Shown in pieces: positions 33,709 through 46,966 of a stretch of DNA of 64,000 nt. Each line of letters begins with the position of its first letter. Position 1 is the first letter of the stretch. Under the pieces are notes generated by a model. That model was not told the DNA's origin. It searched no databases and saw nothing but the letters and a program-made list of their open reading frames with translations. The stretch is from Melolontha melolontha (Eukaryota; Arthropoda; Insecta; Coleoptera; Scarabaeidae). The stretch spans positions 54,051,763-54,115,762 of the forward strand of contig OW285239.1 in NCBI GenBank assembly GCA_935421215.2. The letters are read 5' to 3'. Both the position numbers and the translations under genes were made by a program.

Positions 33709-36700
33709 TAGGGCGGCTTGTGGGTGGATTGAGTAGCTCACAGCCGCCACTGCCGGTCCCAAGCCCGGATAAAGGAGGACGGTTCTTAGGTAAGGTTAGC
33801 AACCTGCCCTGGGGAAAAACAATTACATGCTCAAAGCACCGGTAGCATAGCCTCGGAACAAGGACGGATTTCACGGAGCACGACCCACGCGCGAATAAGG
33901 AACAAACTCCATATGAAGAAACAGCAAATGAGAATTGCATGCCGGAACATAAAGACTCTGTATTCAAAAGATCATGAACTAATTCCCGAACTCAATGAAC
34001 ATAAGATAGACATATGTGCACTCTCTGAAACGAAAAAGAAAGGTAGAGGAACAACAAAATTTAGCAACTACATCTTACTGTACTCAGGAGTAGCAAAAGA
34101 CCAAAGAGCCACATCAGGGGTTGGTATGGCAGTAAACGAGAAATATGAAAAGAATATAGAAAGCACAGAGTATTTTAACGACAGAATTCTAAGAGTAAAA
34201 ATGATGATCAATCATCCCCTGCACATTATATCAGTATATGCACCTGACATTGGCAAACCCGAAGAAATGTCAATAGATTTCTACGAAATCCTACAATCAG
34301 AACCGGACAAAATCCCAAAAAACGAAAAGATAATCCTATTAGGAGACCTAAATGCTAGAATAGGAAATGAAGCAGTAGATGGAGTAAAACAAAAATACAA
34401 CGAAGAAGTAACTAACAGAAATGGCGAAATGTTGACAGAATTTTGTGCACAGAATGAATTACGAATAAACAACACATATTTCCCTCATAAAGACCAACAC
34501 AAATACACCTTTTACGACAATAGACAAAATAAATCCATAATCGATTACATCATCACAAACAGAATGTCCATGCCCCAACAAATAGTAGATATAAGAGTCC
34601 TGTCCTCAGCCAACATTGGAACAGACCACAAATTAGTGCTAGGAAAACTACGAATAGCAATGTCACCGAGGAAACAAAAGCCAACAACAAGATGAAAAAT
34701 TCAACATAGAATTGCTCAACCAAGAAAATACGAAACAACTATACGCAGATCGATGCAAACAATACATTACTCTTAACCAAATAATACAACCCGACACTCC
34801 CCAAACAGCATGGGATAAACTGAAACAAAACATCTATAAAGCCGCCGAAGAAACCCTAGGCACACGCACGGTATCGCAGAACAGTAGACCGAACAATAAA
34901 CCTTGGCTTACAACGAAAGTCAAGGATATCACAAGGGAAAAGAAGAAAAATTATTTGCAATACAGGGAATCTCCAACTCAAAAAAACCGAAATAAGTATA
35001 TTGAAACTAGGAACAAGGTCAATAATAGGGTTAGAGAGATCAAGGAAGAATACTGGCAGGAATTCAGTAACGAAATGGAAGCAGACATGTATGGAGCTCA
35101 AAAACGAATTTGGAAACTACTAAGAGGACGGGAAACGAATGAAACAATACAATTCAGAACAATTACCGAAGAAACTTGGGAGAAATATTTCAGAAATCTT
35201 TACTCAGACATAGAGAACCCTGTAGAAACACAAGAAGAAGACATACAAAACGACCCACCAGAAGAGTGCACGCAAATCACCGAAGAGCAAGTAAGAGAGA
35301 CAACGAGGAAACTTAAGAACAGGAAAACTCCAAACCAAGACAAAATACCAAATGAGCTAATAAAAAATGGAGGAACTGCCACCATAAAAGAATACACAAC
35401 ACTGTTTAATATAATACTACAACATAGAAGAATACCTGAAGAATGGAAGAACAGCATAACAATACCCATCTTCAAAAAAGGAGACAAAACCGAACCAGCA
35501 AACTACCGTGGGATAACATTGTTGAGCACCTCGCTAAAACTCCTAACTAAGATCATTGCGGACGAAATAACCTCAACAATGCCAATAAGCGAAGAACAAC
35601 AAGGATTTCGAAGAAGTCGATCCACCATTGACGCTCTATTCATACTCAGACAACTGATAGAAAAATCATTAGAGTACACACCCCTGCCTATCTTTGCTTT
35701 GTAGATCTAACTAAGGCCTTCGACAGAGTACAACTAAAAGACGTCATCACGATCCTGGAAAACAATAATACGAAGAAAGAATACGTATAACTCATTAAGG
35801 ACCTAAACAAGAACACAAGAACGCAAATACGCACAAACCTCGCCCTAACGCAACACCTACGAACCACAACAGGCATCCGTCAAGGCGATAGTCTCAGTCC
35901 TTTATTATTCAACGCAATCATGGATGAGCTGGTGAAAACTGTAAAGAACACCGGATTAGGATATCGGATGGGCATACACAACATAAATATAAAATGCTAT
36001 GCTGATGACGCAGTACTTATTGCGGAATCAGAGGACGACCTACAAAGGATGTTACATGCTTTCAACAAACAGGCAGGAAAACACAACATGGAAATTTCCA
36101 TAGACAAGACCAAATGCATGACCATAGCAAAAGAACCTGTACGCTGCAAATTGGTAATAGAAAATAAGACCGTCGACCAAACCATGATTTCGAATACCTT
36201 GGGTGCAAAATTACAAGCGCAGGGTTTTTGGGTGATGAGGTGAGTAAACAAGTAAACAAAGCAGCAGCAGCAATATCGGGACATCTTAGGTATCCAATCT
36301 GGAGAAACAAACACCTAAGTACGGAATGCAAATCAAGGCTATACAAAACATGCGTACGACCGGTGATGACATATGGTGCGGAGACGAGAGCGGAAACGAC
36401 GATAACAAGGAGGATACTAAGAACAACCGAAATGAAGACTCTAAGAACGATAACAGGATACACATTACATGATAGGCAAAGAAATACAGATATAAGGGAG
36501 AAGTGTCAAACGGATGACGTAGTCAGATGAATATGGAAAAGAAGAAGAGAATGGAACTACCATGTCAGCCGAATGACTCCCGACAGAAAGGCCAGAATAG
36601 TACGAAACAACATACCTCACGGAAGAAGACCCATAGGACGACCACCAAAACGCTGACGAGACAGCTGGCAATCAATTTCACAAGAACTGCCGCCACAAAG

Positions 36701-36763
36701 AAACCGGAACTAAACAGGCGATACGCCTATCGAAAGAAGAAGAAGAAGAAGAAGAAGAAGAAG

Positions 36764-36790
<27 letters not shown>
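33709..36790 (+). mobile_element. RTE-clade LINE, near full length
   Basis: It starts with a GC-richer 5' UTR (AGGGCGGCTTGTGGGTGG ... AAGCCCGGATAAAGG) typical of insect RTE copies and ends in (GAA)n. The target duplication AAGTTATTGCC at 33698-33708 and AAGTTGTTGCC at 36791-36801 differs by one base. Length is about 3.1 kb, the usual size for the clade. The single large coding region is broken. Confidence 0.9.
33913..36700 (+). pseudogene. RTE endonuclease-reverse transcriptase (3 frameshifts, 1 stop)
   Basis: The ATG at 33913 starts MKKQQMRIACRNIKTLYSKD. The AP-type endonuclease spans the first 245 residues, with the catalytic glutamate in ALSETKKKGRG, IILLGDLNARIG and the TDHKLV histidine. 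The frame shifts near 34685 into the linker and RT: NYRGITLLSTSLKLLTKI, EEQQGFRRSRSTIDALFILR. It shifts again at about 35695 (CFVDLTKAFDRVQLK), meets a TAA at about 35788, then continues GIRQGDSLSPLLFNAIMDEL and KCYADDAVLIAESED with intact catalytic residues. The last shift lies near 36230, leading to YKTCVRPVMTYGAE. Few mutations for its length, so a moderately young dead copy. Confidence 0.9.

Positions 36791-36793
<3 letters not shown>
36733..36793. repeat. (GAA)n microsatellite, RTE tail
   Basis: About 20 GAA units ending the LINE. The lysine run that a translation would give here is an artefact. Confidence 0.95.
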
Positions 36794-36794
<1 letters not shown>

Positions 36795-36801
36795 TGTTGC
36801 C

Positions 36802-37568
36802 ACTTAAAGTTCTTGTTCGATTAGTTTTAATTTTTGTACACGCTGTATAAGAGGGCAAGTTTATTATAATTTGAATATAAAACATGATCTATTGTAGAAC
36901 GCTTTTTAATTATTTGAAACATGTAAATTAGGTTAGATTTTGACAAAATTCAAATTATTTAAAAAAAACTTATGGTTTAGGTATTATAAACCTAATTAAA
37001 ACAGACACTTATTTTAATCGGAGAATCCAAAAATGCAATAATATACAAGGTGTTCTATTTAAAAAACACAACTTTGATCCTTTTCGGGCTTTTGGAACAG
37101 CTTGTATAATATGAAAATAATTTTAAAAAGTAACCATAATAGACCCCACATATTCCAAAAGTGAAACTTTTTGAAAGTTAAGTATTTTGGCCACAACATT
37201 CTGAGCCTTATAACATGAATAACCTGTATTTGTTTCCAATATTATTCGCTTTACTTTCCTTTCTTAACCTTTTTTTGTTTTTCTCTTATTTCTTCAGTTT
37301 ATTGTCATTGTTTCCATCGCATATATTAAGTCAATATAAATAATTGTTGGACTTTTTTATCTGAATTGCTTAGTATTTTGCTCTTCAATAGTAACGTGTT
37401 TCTATTGAAAGTCAGGTATTCCTTTAAAATACATTTTCACTGTGTCTCAATCTGAAAATATTCATTTTACGTAATTCAGTGTTTAATAATTTGAATTGTT
37501 CCACTATATTGAACTACAATCAACATTCATTGATTGTTTCGACCTTTCCTTGATGTAAATCCATATCA
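36802..37568. other. AT-rich spacer, nothing recognised
   Basis: No coding frame. CACGCTGTATAAGAGGG at 36840 and AACAGCTTGTATAAT near 37095 look like mariner terminal bits, but no partner is found. Confidence 0.4.
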
Positions 37569-38279
37569 CAAATAAATAAAACACACATAAGATGTTTTAG
37601 ATTTACACTTTATTAATAAAATAATGACAGCTGTTTCGCTAACAGAGTAGCTTCTTCAAATTCAACTTAAGACTAAAGATACATGCAATATACAGCGTTA
37701 AATCAGGTAGTTGACCCAAGTTAAAATTCTAGGAACTATTACATTTATATTTTGCTTTTTGAAAACTATACCATGTCCTACTTGTGTGAGGTTTAAGTTT
37801 AATTATATAACATAAGCAACTAAGAAACAATATTTCAATGGGTGAACAGATTTAACAGTGGGGATGAATTCAAGTCTAATTTATCGTTTAGTAACATTTC
37901 TGAGTTTTTGAGTTTATTAATTTCTAAAGACTCTAAACAATTTAGTTTTCTACCTTTATTTTCTACATGTATGATATCGAATTGTAAATTAAATTCGTGT
38001 TCATTCTCTATTAAATGATTAGAGTAGGTTGAGTCAGTTTTCTTATTGATATAAGAATGATATAGTGGTCTTGGATTCGTTTTTTAAACGTTCTACCTGT
38101 CTGTCCAATATATGTTTTGGTACATGATCCGCATGATAACTTATAGACTCCTGATTTATTGTCTTTGGTAGTTTTTTCTTTTAATACTCGTATATTTGGC
38201 TAGATTATTATTAGTTTTATAAGCAATATTAATGTTTTCTTTTTGAAGGAATTTTGATAATTTAAATTCCTTAAAAAAG

Positions 38280-38690
38280 AAAACATTAATATTGCTTATA
38301 AAATTAATAATAATCTAGCCAAATATACGAGTATTAAAAATAATAAAGAAAAAACTACCAAAGACAATAAATCAGGAGTCTATAAGTTATCATGCGGATC
38401 ATGTACCAAAACATATATTGGACAGACAGGTAGAACGTTTAAAAAACGAATCCAAGACCACTATATCATTCTTATATCAATAAGAAAACTGACTCAACCT
38501 ACTCTAATCATTTAATAGAGAATGAACACGAATTTAATTTACAATTAGATATCATACATGTAGAAAATAAAGGTAGAAAACTAAATTGTTTAGAGTCTTT
38601 AGAAATTAATAAACTCAAAAACTCAGAAATGTTACTAAACGATAAATTAGACTTGAATTCATCCCCACTGTTAAATCTGTTCACCCATTG
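38280..38690 (+). pseudogene. Penelope-like GIY-YIG endonuclease fragment (right arm)
   Basis: Reads NINIAYKINNNLAKYTSIKN then SGVYKLSCGSCTKTYIGQTG and RTFKKRIQDHY before a frameshift; the other frame continues VENKGRKLNCLESLEINKLK to the end. GVY and YIG with the following arginine are kept. The same fragment lies inverted in the left arm (about 37860-38230). A relative of the endonuclease at 11757-12420. Confidence 0.8.
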
Positions 38691-38861
38691 AAATATTGTT
38701 TCTTAGTTGCTTATGTTATATAATTAAACTTAAACCTCACACAAGTAGGACATGGTATAGTTTTCAAAAAGCAAAATATAAATGTAATAGTTCCTAGAAT
38801 TTTAACTTGGGTCAACTACCTGATTTAACGCTGTATATTGTATGTATCTTTAGTCTTAAGT

Positions 38862-38905
38862 TGAATTTGAAGAAGCTACTGTGTTAGCGAAACAGCTGTC
38901 ATTAT
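38862..38905 (+). ncRNA. hammerhead-like motif (variant core)
   Basis: TTGAAGA stands where CTGANGA is expected, then stem II GCTA / TAGC with a 6-nt loop, GAAA, stem III AC / GT around AGCT, and C as cleavage base. One core base (C to T) is off. Confidence 0.5.
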
Positions 38906-38957
38906 TTTATTAATAAAGTGTAAATCTAAAACATCTTATGTGTGTTTTATTTATTTG

Positions 38958-39945
38958 TACAATGAACATAATTGCAAAGTAATAGTAATGAAAACAACTT
39001 GTATTAAAATTTTTACTCACTTTCCGTGACCAGTTTCACTGGTAAAAGGATTGGCTGTCTGAGCGTCGTTAACCATTCTCATACATATCTAGGGAGCGCC
39101 CGATTGCTGAGGTTGTCGCTGGTATTTGTAATCTTCGTGGAGGCTCCTTTCATGTCCCGACATTTGTTACTGCACCATAATATATCCAGATTAAACTGAA
39201 ACTCGTAGCTTAAATATTTACTTCAAAACTTAATTTAATACTTAAATAAAATTACATTAGCAATTATTAAATTATATATAAGCTATAACTAAGCAACTTG
39301 GATAAAACTAACAACAAAAAAAGTAATCCTAGCACATTTAGCGAACTTAAAATCGAAATACACATATCTCAATATAGCCGACTGTTTGTTATTCATAATA
39401 AAATGGGTGAAGTATTAATTGAAAAAGTTTCTATATTGACTACTCATATCACCATAAACGAAATGATGCCGGCGACAGTTAATTCGACATATTAAATCCT
39501 CCTGGCCTTCATTAAGTTGAACCTTATTGAAACATATTGCTTGTCCTATATTGGAGAACGCCAATGGAACGTAATAGCCAGTAATATACTGCAGAAGATT
39601 GTAAATCGCTACGAAAAATGAAGAGAATAAAGACTCTTCATCTAATAAATAATCATGAAAGTAAAACGTATAACATGGAACAAGTGATCGTAAATGATCA
39701 AGATGAGTATCGTAGGTAACCAAATACCTGTCAAGAAATAATTTCTTAGCAGTCATTCCAAAACCCAATAAAATATTTATTTCGTTTTAAAGTTTCAGTA
39801 AAGATGGAATAACAAAACAATTAATATGAAATTCGATAATTGAATTATATTCAGAATTTGTAAAAATTATATTTGAATTTGAATTAAATTTCTAATTTCG
39901 ACTTAAAATGTCGGAATCAACTTTGTAGACGTACAAATATTAATA
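38958..39945. other. AT-rich DNA, nothing recognised
   Basis: Short random frames only; the part next to 39946 could be the 5' region of the following transposon, but its left terminal repeat is not visible. Confidence 0.5.
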
Positions 39946-40875
39946 ATGGTTCAATTAACTGAAAAAGAGCGTATTAAAATTCTGAGGATGTTTGGTTTAT
40001 TTAACAATTTGCAAAAAAATCGGCATCCAATATCACGAACTGTCGTTGATAACACTTTGAGAATGTATAGCTTGACTAGAAAAGAAATTTACCGAAAATC
40101 GGACGACCAAAAGTCGCAACTAATAAAGTTATTGCTCAAGATATTGATATAGCATTAGAAGAATTACCACAAACTCTACTACATTCCTCGCACCAAACTA
40201 TGATATAAGTTGCCGATCAGTAGCCTGAATATTGAAGCACGAAAAATACCATTTGTATAAACCACATTAATGCAAGAATTATTAGACTTGGATTATGATC
40301 TTAGAATTGTATTTTGCGAAAGAGTGATAGCAATTTGAAAAAATTACCAATATTTTACATACAATTTACTGTTTTCCGACGAGGCTATGTTTTGTTTGAA
40401 TGGTATCGTTAATCGCCATAATTGTCGATATTGTTCAATAGATAACCCTCATTGGATATTAGAAACACATACACAACATCCGCAGAAATTAAACCTTTGG
40501 GCTGGTATTTTCAGGAACCGTATTATTGGTGCTTTTTTCATTTATGATACACTAACTGGCCAGATATATTTAGATCCTTTACGTGATCAGGTTGTTTCTA
40601 ATATTGAGAAAGATATGAAATTTTATTGCAACAAGATGTAGACCCCTGACTATACCCTTAATGTTAGATGTTTTTTAAACGACACATTCCCAAATTGGAG
40701 GATTGGTCGTACAGGATTCACTGAGGATCAATTGATGACCGTGCACGCACGGTCTCCAGATTTAAATCCCCTAGATTTTTTCCATTTGGGTTATTTAAAG
40801 TCTTTGGTTTATACTAGACGACAGCATAATCTGGACGAGTTACGGCAGAGAATAATTGAGAAAGTGCCGTGAGGG
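39946..40875 (+). pseudogene. DD41D-type mariner transposase (degenerate)
   Basis: Starts MVQLTEKERIKILRMFGLFN with HPISRTVVDNT, like the start at 58592. After stops, LLFSDEAMFCLNGIVNRHNC holds the first catalytic aspartate. Then QKLNLWAGIFRNRIIGAFFI and YLDPLRDQVVSNIEKD follow. The second catalytic segment is lost (TPDYTLNVRC region). RIGRTGFTEDQLMTVHARSP and DLNPLDFFHLGYLKSLVY hold the third aspartate. Several stops and indels; dead. Confidence 0.8.
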
Positions 40876-41203
40876 GGCTTTGGCAAATTTCATTCAAGAT
40901 TTGCATTATTAGATTTAATTAAATATCTCTGTCATTGTTGAGCCAAAAGGTGCCACCAAACCTTATTACTGCTGAACTCCCAGAGTAGAGCACCATTGAA
41001 ATTCGTAAAAATATACAGGCTGTTTCATTTAAAACGGGAAAGTTAACATCGTTTCCGGCTAAACCGGAAGTCTGACAAAAATGAATAAATGCACTATTCG
41101 AATTTCCTATTTTCATTAACTTAAATTTCGAAAATTTTATTAAAATCTAAGTAGCCGTATCAAAGATATTTGAATTGATCCATACGTTTGCCTAACCCTG
41201 TAT
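39946..41203 (+). mobile_element. DD41D-type mariner element (left end not seen)
   Basis: Transposase remnant followed by 300 bp of 3' DNA and the terminal repeat CCATACGTTTGCCTAACCCT then GTA at 41180-41203, shared in form with the end at 564-588. Confidence 0.6.
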
Positions 41204-41537
41204 AACCATTGAAATTAATTAGTTCAATAAAAATGATTTCGGAATATCTGGGTTAATAAAAAGTTGAGTTTCTGTACTGCTGTAATTAATTTTGTGTGGA
41301 ACATCTCTGGTTGTTCCAACATCTTAATATTTATTTTGTTCAAATATGTCCCCTTAATTTATGACGACGAACATGCGATGGATACGTAAATAAACCTCAG
41401 ACTCGTGAGTGCGCTTGCTTGGTGGTTTGGAATATCACCAACATTAAAGTATTATTTAGGAATTTTCATTGCATAGAATTAAATGTTACCAATTATAAGC
41501 AAATTAGTATTCCATACATGATATATTTTTTTAGTAA
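41204..41537. other. AT-rich spacer
   Basis: Nothing recognised. Confidence 0.5.
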
Positions 41538-42760
41538 TACGAGGAGTAAGCTTAATTTAATGGGAATAAGAAAATATAGTAGACTGTGAAAAACAATCAT
41601 ACAGTGTTTATGTAGGTCAACTTCTTATCTGTCATTTGACGTTCTGTTGTTGAAGTTACATTCGTTATAACTCAGCTACTTATTTTTTAAAAGTAAGAGA
41701 AAATGGAATTAACCAAAGAGGCTTTTTAAATAATTATTTATTCTGATTTTAAAGAATATTTAAGCGCTTATGAGTGCAAGAAGAGTTTAAATTCAGTTTT
41801 TAGTGAACACGGACCTTCCTTGGTTATAATTTGTCAACAGTATAAGGAATTTGGACGCGAAAGGAATTCTGTTCAGCATCAAAAAGAAGCAGGGCGTCCT
41901 CCTACGACTGCTACCGATAAAAGCATTGATGCTGTAAAAAAAAATAATTGAAGAGGATAATAAGCCACTTATGCGGTAATTGGGCATCAACTCAAGATTG
42001 GATCATCAGCTGTTAAAACAATCATACACGATCACCTGCATTTAAAAAGGTGGTAAGTCGATTTATGCCTGACTTCCAAAAAGCAGAACGTGTAAGAATT
42101 TCCCATTTAACTTCAAATTTCTTAAATAATGGCGGGCACCAAATTTTTTCCAAAATAGTGACAGGTGACGAAACTATATTTCCCTTTTCGACCTTCATAC
42201 CCGCCACGAGGGTCGCCTATGTATTCACGAAAATGAGTAAACTCCTACAATGTCCTACAATGACTAAGAAGCAGCGAGCTATGAAAATGGTTATGTATGC
42301 TGTATTCTTCAGAGTAAATGTAATTAAGCTAGATCGACAAAATACAGTTACAGCTAAGTAGTACACTGACAAATGTTTGCCTGAAGTGTTGAGTAGAGTT
42401 CCAGACAAGTGAATTATGCTCCACCATGATAATGCATCGTCCGATACGGCAGTTTTAATTCTCCAGGTTTTGGCTGGAAAAAATATAAAAGTAATAGAAC
42501 ATCCGCCATACTCACCTGATTTAACAATGTGTGATGTTTGGCTATTTTTTGGCTTAAACCCAAATTGCTAGGTAGAAAGTTTACGTCTGAAGAAGAGATT
42601 GATACCGAAGTTCACTCTTACTTTGAAGGTATTCCGAAAGAAGATTGGTTGGGAACTCTTAAACAGTGGAAAGAAAGAATGGTCAGGCATATTTAAAATA
42701 AAATCCTAGAAAATATTAACATGTTTTTTTATTTTTAATAATTTCAGCTTGTCCCTCGTA
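41538..42760 (+). mobile_element. mariner transposon, uninterrupted copy, 1223 bp
   Basis: Terminal repeats TACGAGGAGTAAGCTTAATT on the left and (read inward from the right) TACGAGGGACAAGCTGAAAT. Same family as the split copy at 22285-31338 and useful as its ruler. Confidence 0.85.
41704..42697 (+). pseudogene. mariner transposase (stops and frameshifts)
   Basis: Begins MELTKEAF then a stop; SAYECKKSLNSVFSEHGPSL follows. IFSKIVTGDETIFPFSTF holds the first catalytic aspartate, IMLHHDNASSDTAVLILQVL the second, and IEHPPYSPDLTMCDVWLFFG the third, with the 34-residue spacing typical of mariners. TAG and TGA stops lie between the second ORF part and LHHDN (about 42358 and 42410), and a frameshift follows GLNPN. 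All three aspartates remain, so it decayed less than the copy at 30586. Confidence 0.85.
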
Positions 42761-45700
42761 GTTACCTTTCAATTACATTTAACATCCACTTCAACATTTT
42801 CTAAATTATTGGTCAACGACCGCCGAAAACTACGAGTCAATTTGTTTCATGTGGGATTTTAAATGTAACTCATATTGTTCATTTCACATACTGTACACGA
42901 ATCTAATTAGTGTTTATACATTTATTTCCTTTGAATATTCATATTCATAACCAGACAAACTTAGCGCAAAATGTGGCAATGTTAGAGGCGTTTAGTTTTG
43001 TCACAGTCGGATCCTCTTCCATACATGGCATCCCAATCAAGATTATTCATGTGTTCGGCGGTCTGATACAATTATATTAAGTTTATTCACATGAATGCAT
43101 TCACTCTGACATGTTAACCTTAGACTTACACTGGTACCAATTAGTTCACTGGTGGAGATCAGTTGAACGGCATTTTTCACTAATTATCCGTTCCTCCATT
43201 ACTATCTGCAATTAATAACTTATGGGTGCTAATGTTCTTAAGAAGCTCATTCTGTGAACGTAAAAAATCATAGACATAGAAAAGATGAATTTCATGTTGC
43301 CTTTACATATTGTTTCATTATTTGTTTGATATAACTTCGTGATGAGATTTTACAGGCGCGATGGTAATTAAATAATAAAAATTACATATTAAATCAGTTT
43401 TTAACAATATATACCTAACGCAACTGATATATTTAATACTAGCTTATACCACACGCTGATATATTTAACTACAGCATAGTATAATACGAATTTCAACATT
43501 TGTACAATTTAGGATTTTGTTCTAAGCTGATCTCCTGGTGAAAACCGTATCTCACGAAAGCATACTGCTTGATGTTTAAACAAGCTATCTTGAAAACGAA
43601 AGTACTTAAAAGCCGGGGACACATTTATATATTAGGATTATATAAAAATTACTTCGTTTTCGTGCATTTGATATCGACAAATTTCCCATAACTATTCCAT
43701 TGTTTTATATGTCATATGTCATAAGCTAACAAGTATTGTACAATGTACAGTTACTATATACTATTTAAAATCAGTTCATTAAAATATTCGAGAATGAAAA
43801 ATACTTACACAAGTGCAGCGAATTTCGCAATATTGTGCAATTTTTAGAAATTAGTGAGAAATGCTTTCGATGCGGCTCGTACAATATATTGTTGTGTTTA
43901 AGATTTACGAGATACCTTATCTTATCTAATCTCTGACTTAATCCTATATAATTACCTACAGTGTAATATGTACCTCCTTGCAAAACATCGGTATTTAATC
44001 CTCTTAATATTCACCCTTTCGTAAGCATTTTTTATTTTCTTGTTTCATTCAAACAGTTTACCGACTATCGAATATTTTCCCTCCATTGATAATTGTACTT
44101 GTATAATATGCTTGTTACTTCCTCAGTATTTATATCTACTAATCCCAGTTCTGATATTCCCTCTAGTATTAATGTTTTCGTCCCTCTTAATTATTTTCCG
44201 ATTGAATTGCTTTCGTAATTCACGTCCTTTATTGTCACACTTTTCTTATAAAAAATTCCTTTGTATATCGTTTAACTCTTTTTTCGCTTGTGTACCCCGC
44301 TGTGAATCCTTGAATTAGTATTTTATGAAGTTTGCACCATATCCATTTCGTTTTGGCAACATAAGATTAAGCCTTCATTTCCTTCCTTGTGTTTCCTAAA
44401 AATTATATTTTACTAACGACCTAGTATTTCAATTTTCGACTTAGCTCTATTTTATTCGTGGCAATAAAACTTCTTTGCCAGGTGTTTACATCGTTATTTA
44501 GTTTGTCAGGTTAGAAATGTCACGTTTATTTGGAGCACACTCAGTGGATAGTGTTACATATATTTTGTGGTGTGTTCAGTTAGGTTAATTAAGCGATGTA
44601 AGTTATGATACTAAATTGATATAGATTTCGTTAATTTTTAAGCCTGGCTCCTGCATTCTAAATTAATTAATTCATTAATTAGCTCGTCCGTCGTTTCTTA
44701 CTCATGCCCGTTTCTTTTTCTTTTGTTTTGGGTCTTGTTAGTGAGTACTTTTGCTGTATTCTTCTTTTTCTTCTTAGAATTAGGACACGTTTTTTGCCCA
44801 ATGATTTAGAACAATATGTGGTCCCGCAGGTGTAGCTTATCTTTTGAAGTGGTCTCGCATTTAAATTTCCGATTTCCGTTTTTAACACCACCGAATTATT
44901 TACCGTTGGTTAAAAAAGAGATCATTTTCTGGATGAAATACGCTTTCTGTATACCAATTGATGATCTTGAGTTTGGTGATCATTATTCCTTTCTGATTTT
45001 TTTTCCGAATAAAGGCTTTCGCCGCCTTTGGTTTTGAAGATCTTCGTGAGTGAAGATAGGTTTAGTTACTTTTTATCATCTATGTTGAACAAGTGGATTA
45101 ATCCTCTTGTTCTAACTCCTTCTTTTGTTAATTGTTTTTTGCTTTTTGTTTTTGGTACTCAGCAGCTTATTGAAACCGTTTTTGTGTAACCGAACTTAAA
45201 GTTATTGGTTTTCTCGTCCAATGTGTACGTTACCAGATTCTTCGATTACACTTGCCGGTCACCCTATAGACACGACTTCATAGATCAAGACCTATAAGTT
45301 AAAAATTGATAAATTTTCTTATGTATTCGTTTTTGATCCTATTCATGAATTAAATCCCCTCTTCAGGCTTTAAATTGACTTTAAATTTATTTATTACCAT
45401 ATTACGCAATTTTAAATAAGTTCCATTAATAATGGTTCTTTTATCTCTCTCCTTAAATAGTTTGAAGCATCAGAGTAATCATCCAATATTATATATCTAC
45501 ATAGATATTTTAAACTCATATTGCCTCACGTTGCTGTGCCAAAAATATACAAATTATTTTGCCCAGATTGGCAATATAAGCTTTTATGAAATTATTTATC
45601 CGTAATTTTGAGTTTTACAATATTATACTATTACCACCTCTTTTTTTAATAATAAATAATATAATTTAATCAAATTTATTCAAATAAAGGATGCGTATCT

Positions 45701-45840
45701 GTTTTTTTTTTATCGTGTTTGATATTTTTACGTCAATTTATCTTCGCGTCTTTGTCTGAGTTTTTCGGAATGGGATCCTTGTTTCTTGTTTCGACGTTCG
45801 ATATACAGTTTGTTTATAACTTCAACAAGATGACTAGCTT
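42761..45840. other. 3.1 kb AT-rich DNA, nothing recognised
   Basis: No convincing frame, terminal repeat or domain. Frames of 70-90 codons occur by chance. Confidence 0.6.
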
Positions 45841-45845
45841 CTATT

Positions 45846-45955
45846 TTGAACAACCGACACTATAGTCTCCAATGAGTAAGATGGCAGCAACAATTTTCAA
45901 GTACGACTTACCTAGATGTAGGTTCGTTTGAGCATTTTGGGTTTTCGTGTTTTTT
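45846..45955 (+). repeat. dispersed repeat, copy 1
   Basis: TTGAACAACCGACACTATAG at 45846 and GTAGGTTCGTTTGAGCATTT near 45920 recur in order at 46967-47064. Runs of T and G follow at 45950-45968. Family unknown. Confidence 0.7.
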
Positions 45956-45968
45956 TTTGGGGGGGGGA

Positions 45969-46844
45969 GGTCTATTCTATGAAGATGTCAATATTGGGTG
46001 AGGTATAAGGTCCAAATGTCATCTCAAATCGCACCGTACAAAATTGAAATAAATAATTCTGAAATGGACAAACTGACCCTCGAAAGCAACCCTATTCAAT
46101 CAGTTAAATTCAGAGATTCTTCATCAAAATGTTACAGCAACATCAACTACCAGTACGCGAGATTTATCACAAGAGCTTAACTTGAATTATAGTCCATCGA
46201 ATAGCTTCGCATCTGCAATAAAATACTCACGAACTCCAAAAATCGAAGTTACTTACATAGAATTTCAAATAATTGTAATATGCCATGAAAAATGGATCTA
46301 TCCTCACAAATCTAGAACATTAAATCAGTGATTGAGCCCAGGTAATCCTTCAAAAGCTATTGTAAAACGTAAACATTTTGGAACATTGGTGATGCTACGC
46401 GTTCAGTAGAATTACGAAAATACTATTTATTTTAAGCCGAAACCTGAAAGTAGAGGCGATAAATGTTTAACGGCACTATGAATAACGGGAGCCAATGTAC
46501 ATAATCTTACTAGATATTCCGCATCGGTCAAGACAAGTCGTGCACTTTTCCAGCCAAACAGCGCTAGGTCGCATACTACTTAAAGAATCCTTCAAAAGCT
46601 AGGAAAACTGTATGGACTACATCTTACTATTAGTATCAAACTAACATATATTTAGGTCAATGGTGTACTTTCAAACTAGCATCTGTTTAGCCAAATGGCG
46701 TACTTTCTTCCCGGATGTCACTTTATTTCTTCGCATCTAAGCTCAGCGATTAATAAGCTCACCAGATAATGGCAACAAACTATCCCAACGTAAAGAACAG
46801 TATTTTGATTTTTAATTGTTTTATTTTTAAAAACTAAAAAAATC
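45969..46844. other. DNA between repeat copies, nothing recognised
   Basis: A 60-codon frame at 45998 shows no motif. No other signal. Confidence 0.5.
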
Positions 46845-46880
46845 TTGCACCACCCTAATATTTTCGCATTGTACAATGTT
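46845..46880 (+). repeat. direct repeat, copy 1
   Basis: TTGCACCACCCTAATATTTT then CGCATTGTACAATGTTT, found again at 47079-47114 with two changes. Confidence 0.75.
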
Positions 46881-46966
46881 TCTCGTTTCAATCTTCGATA
46901 CGAGAGGGTGTTGCTTATAACATCAGCAAATTGGCACACTTATGTATTGAACAACCGACACTACTG

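Larger units (their letters stand above)
37569..38957. mobile_element. Penelope-like palindrome with about 690-bp arms
   Basis: CAAATAAATAAAACACACAT at 37569 faces the reverse complement ending at 38957, and the arms match almost base for base to a centre near 38258 with a short imperfect spacer. Both arms contain the same GIY-YIG coding fragment and a hammerhead-like motif (minus at 37625-37665, plus at 38862-38905). No reverse transcriptase is present. Confidence 0.85.

Noticed and set aside
34281..36671. Minus-strand frames across the RTE element
   Set aside because: Antisense shadows of the LINE gene.
36527..36850. Lysine-rich protein
   Set aside because: End of the dead RTE gene read through the (GAA)n tail.
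44040..44318. Hydrophobic 92-codon frame as a membrane protein gene
   Set aside because: T-rich DNA gives such frames by chance; no start context, homologous motif or exon signal seen.
45950..45970. T-run followed by G-run as a regulatory or G-quadruplex signal
   Set aside because: One single run of G; no set of four runs, so no quadruplex pattern.
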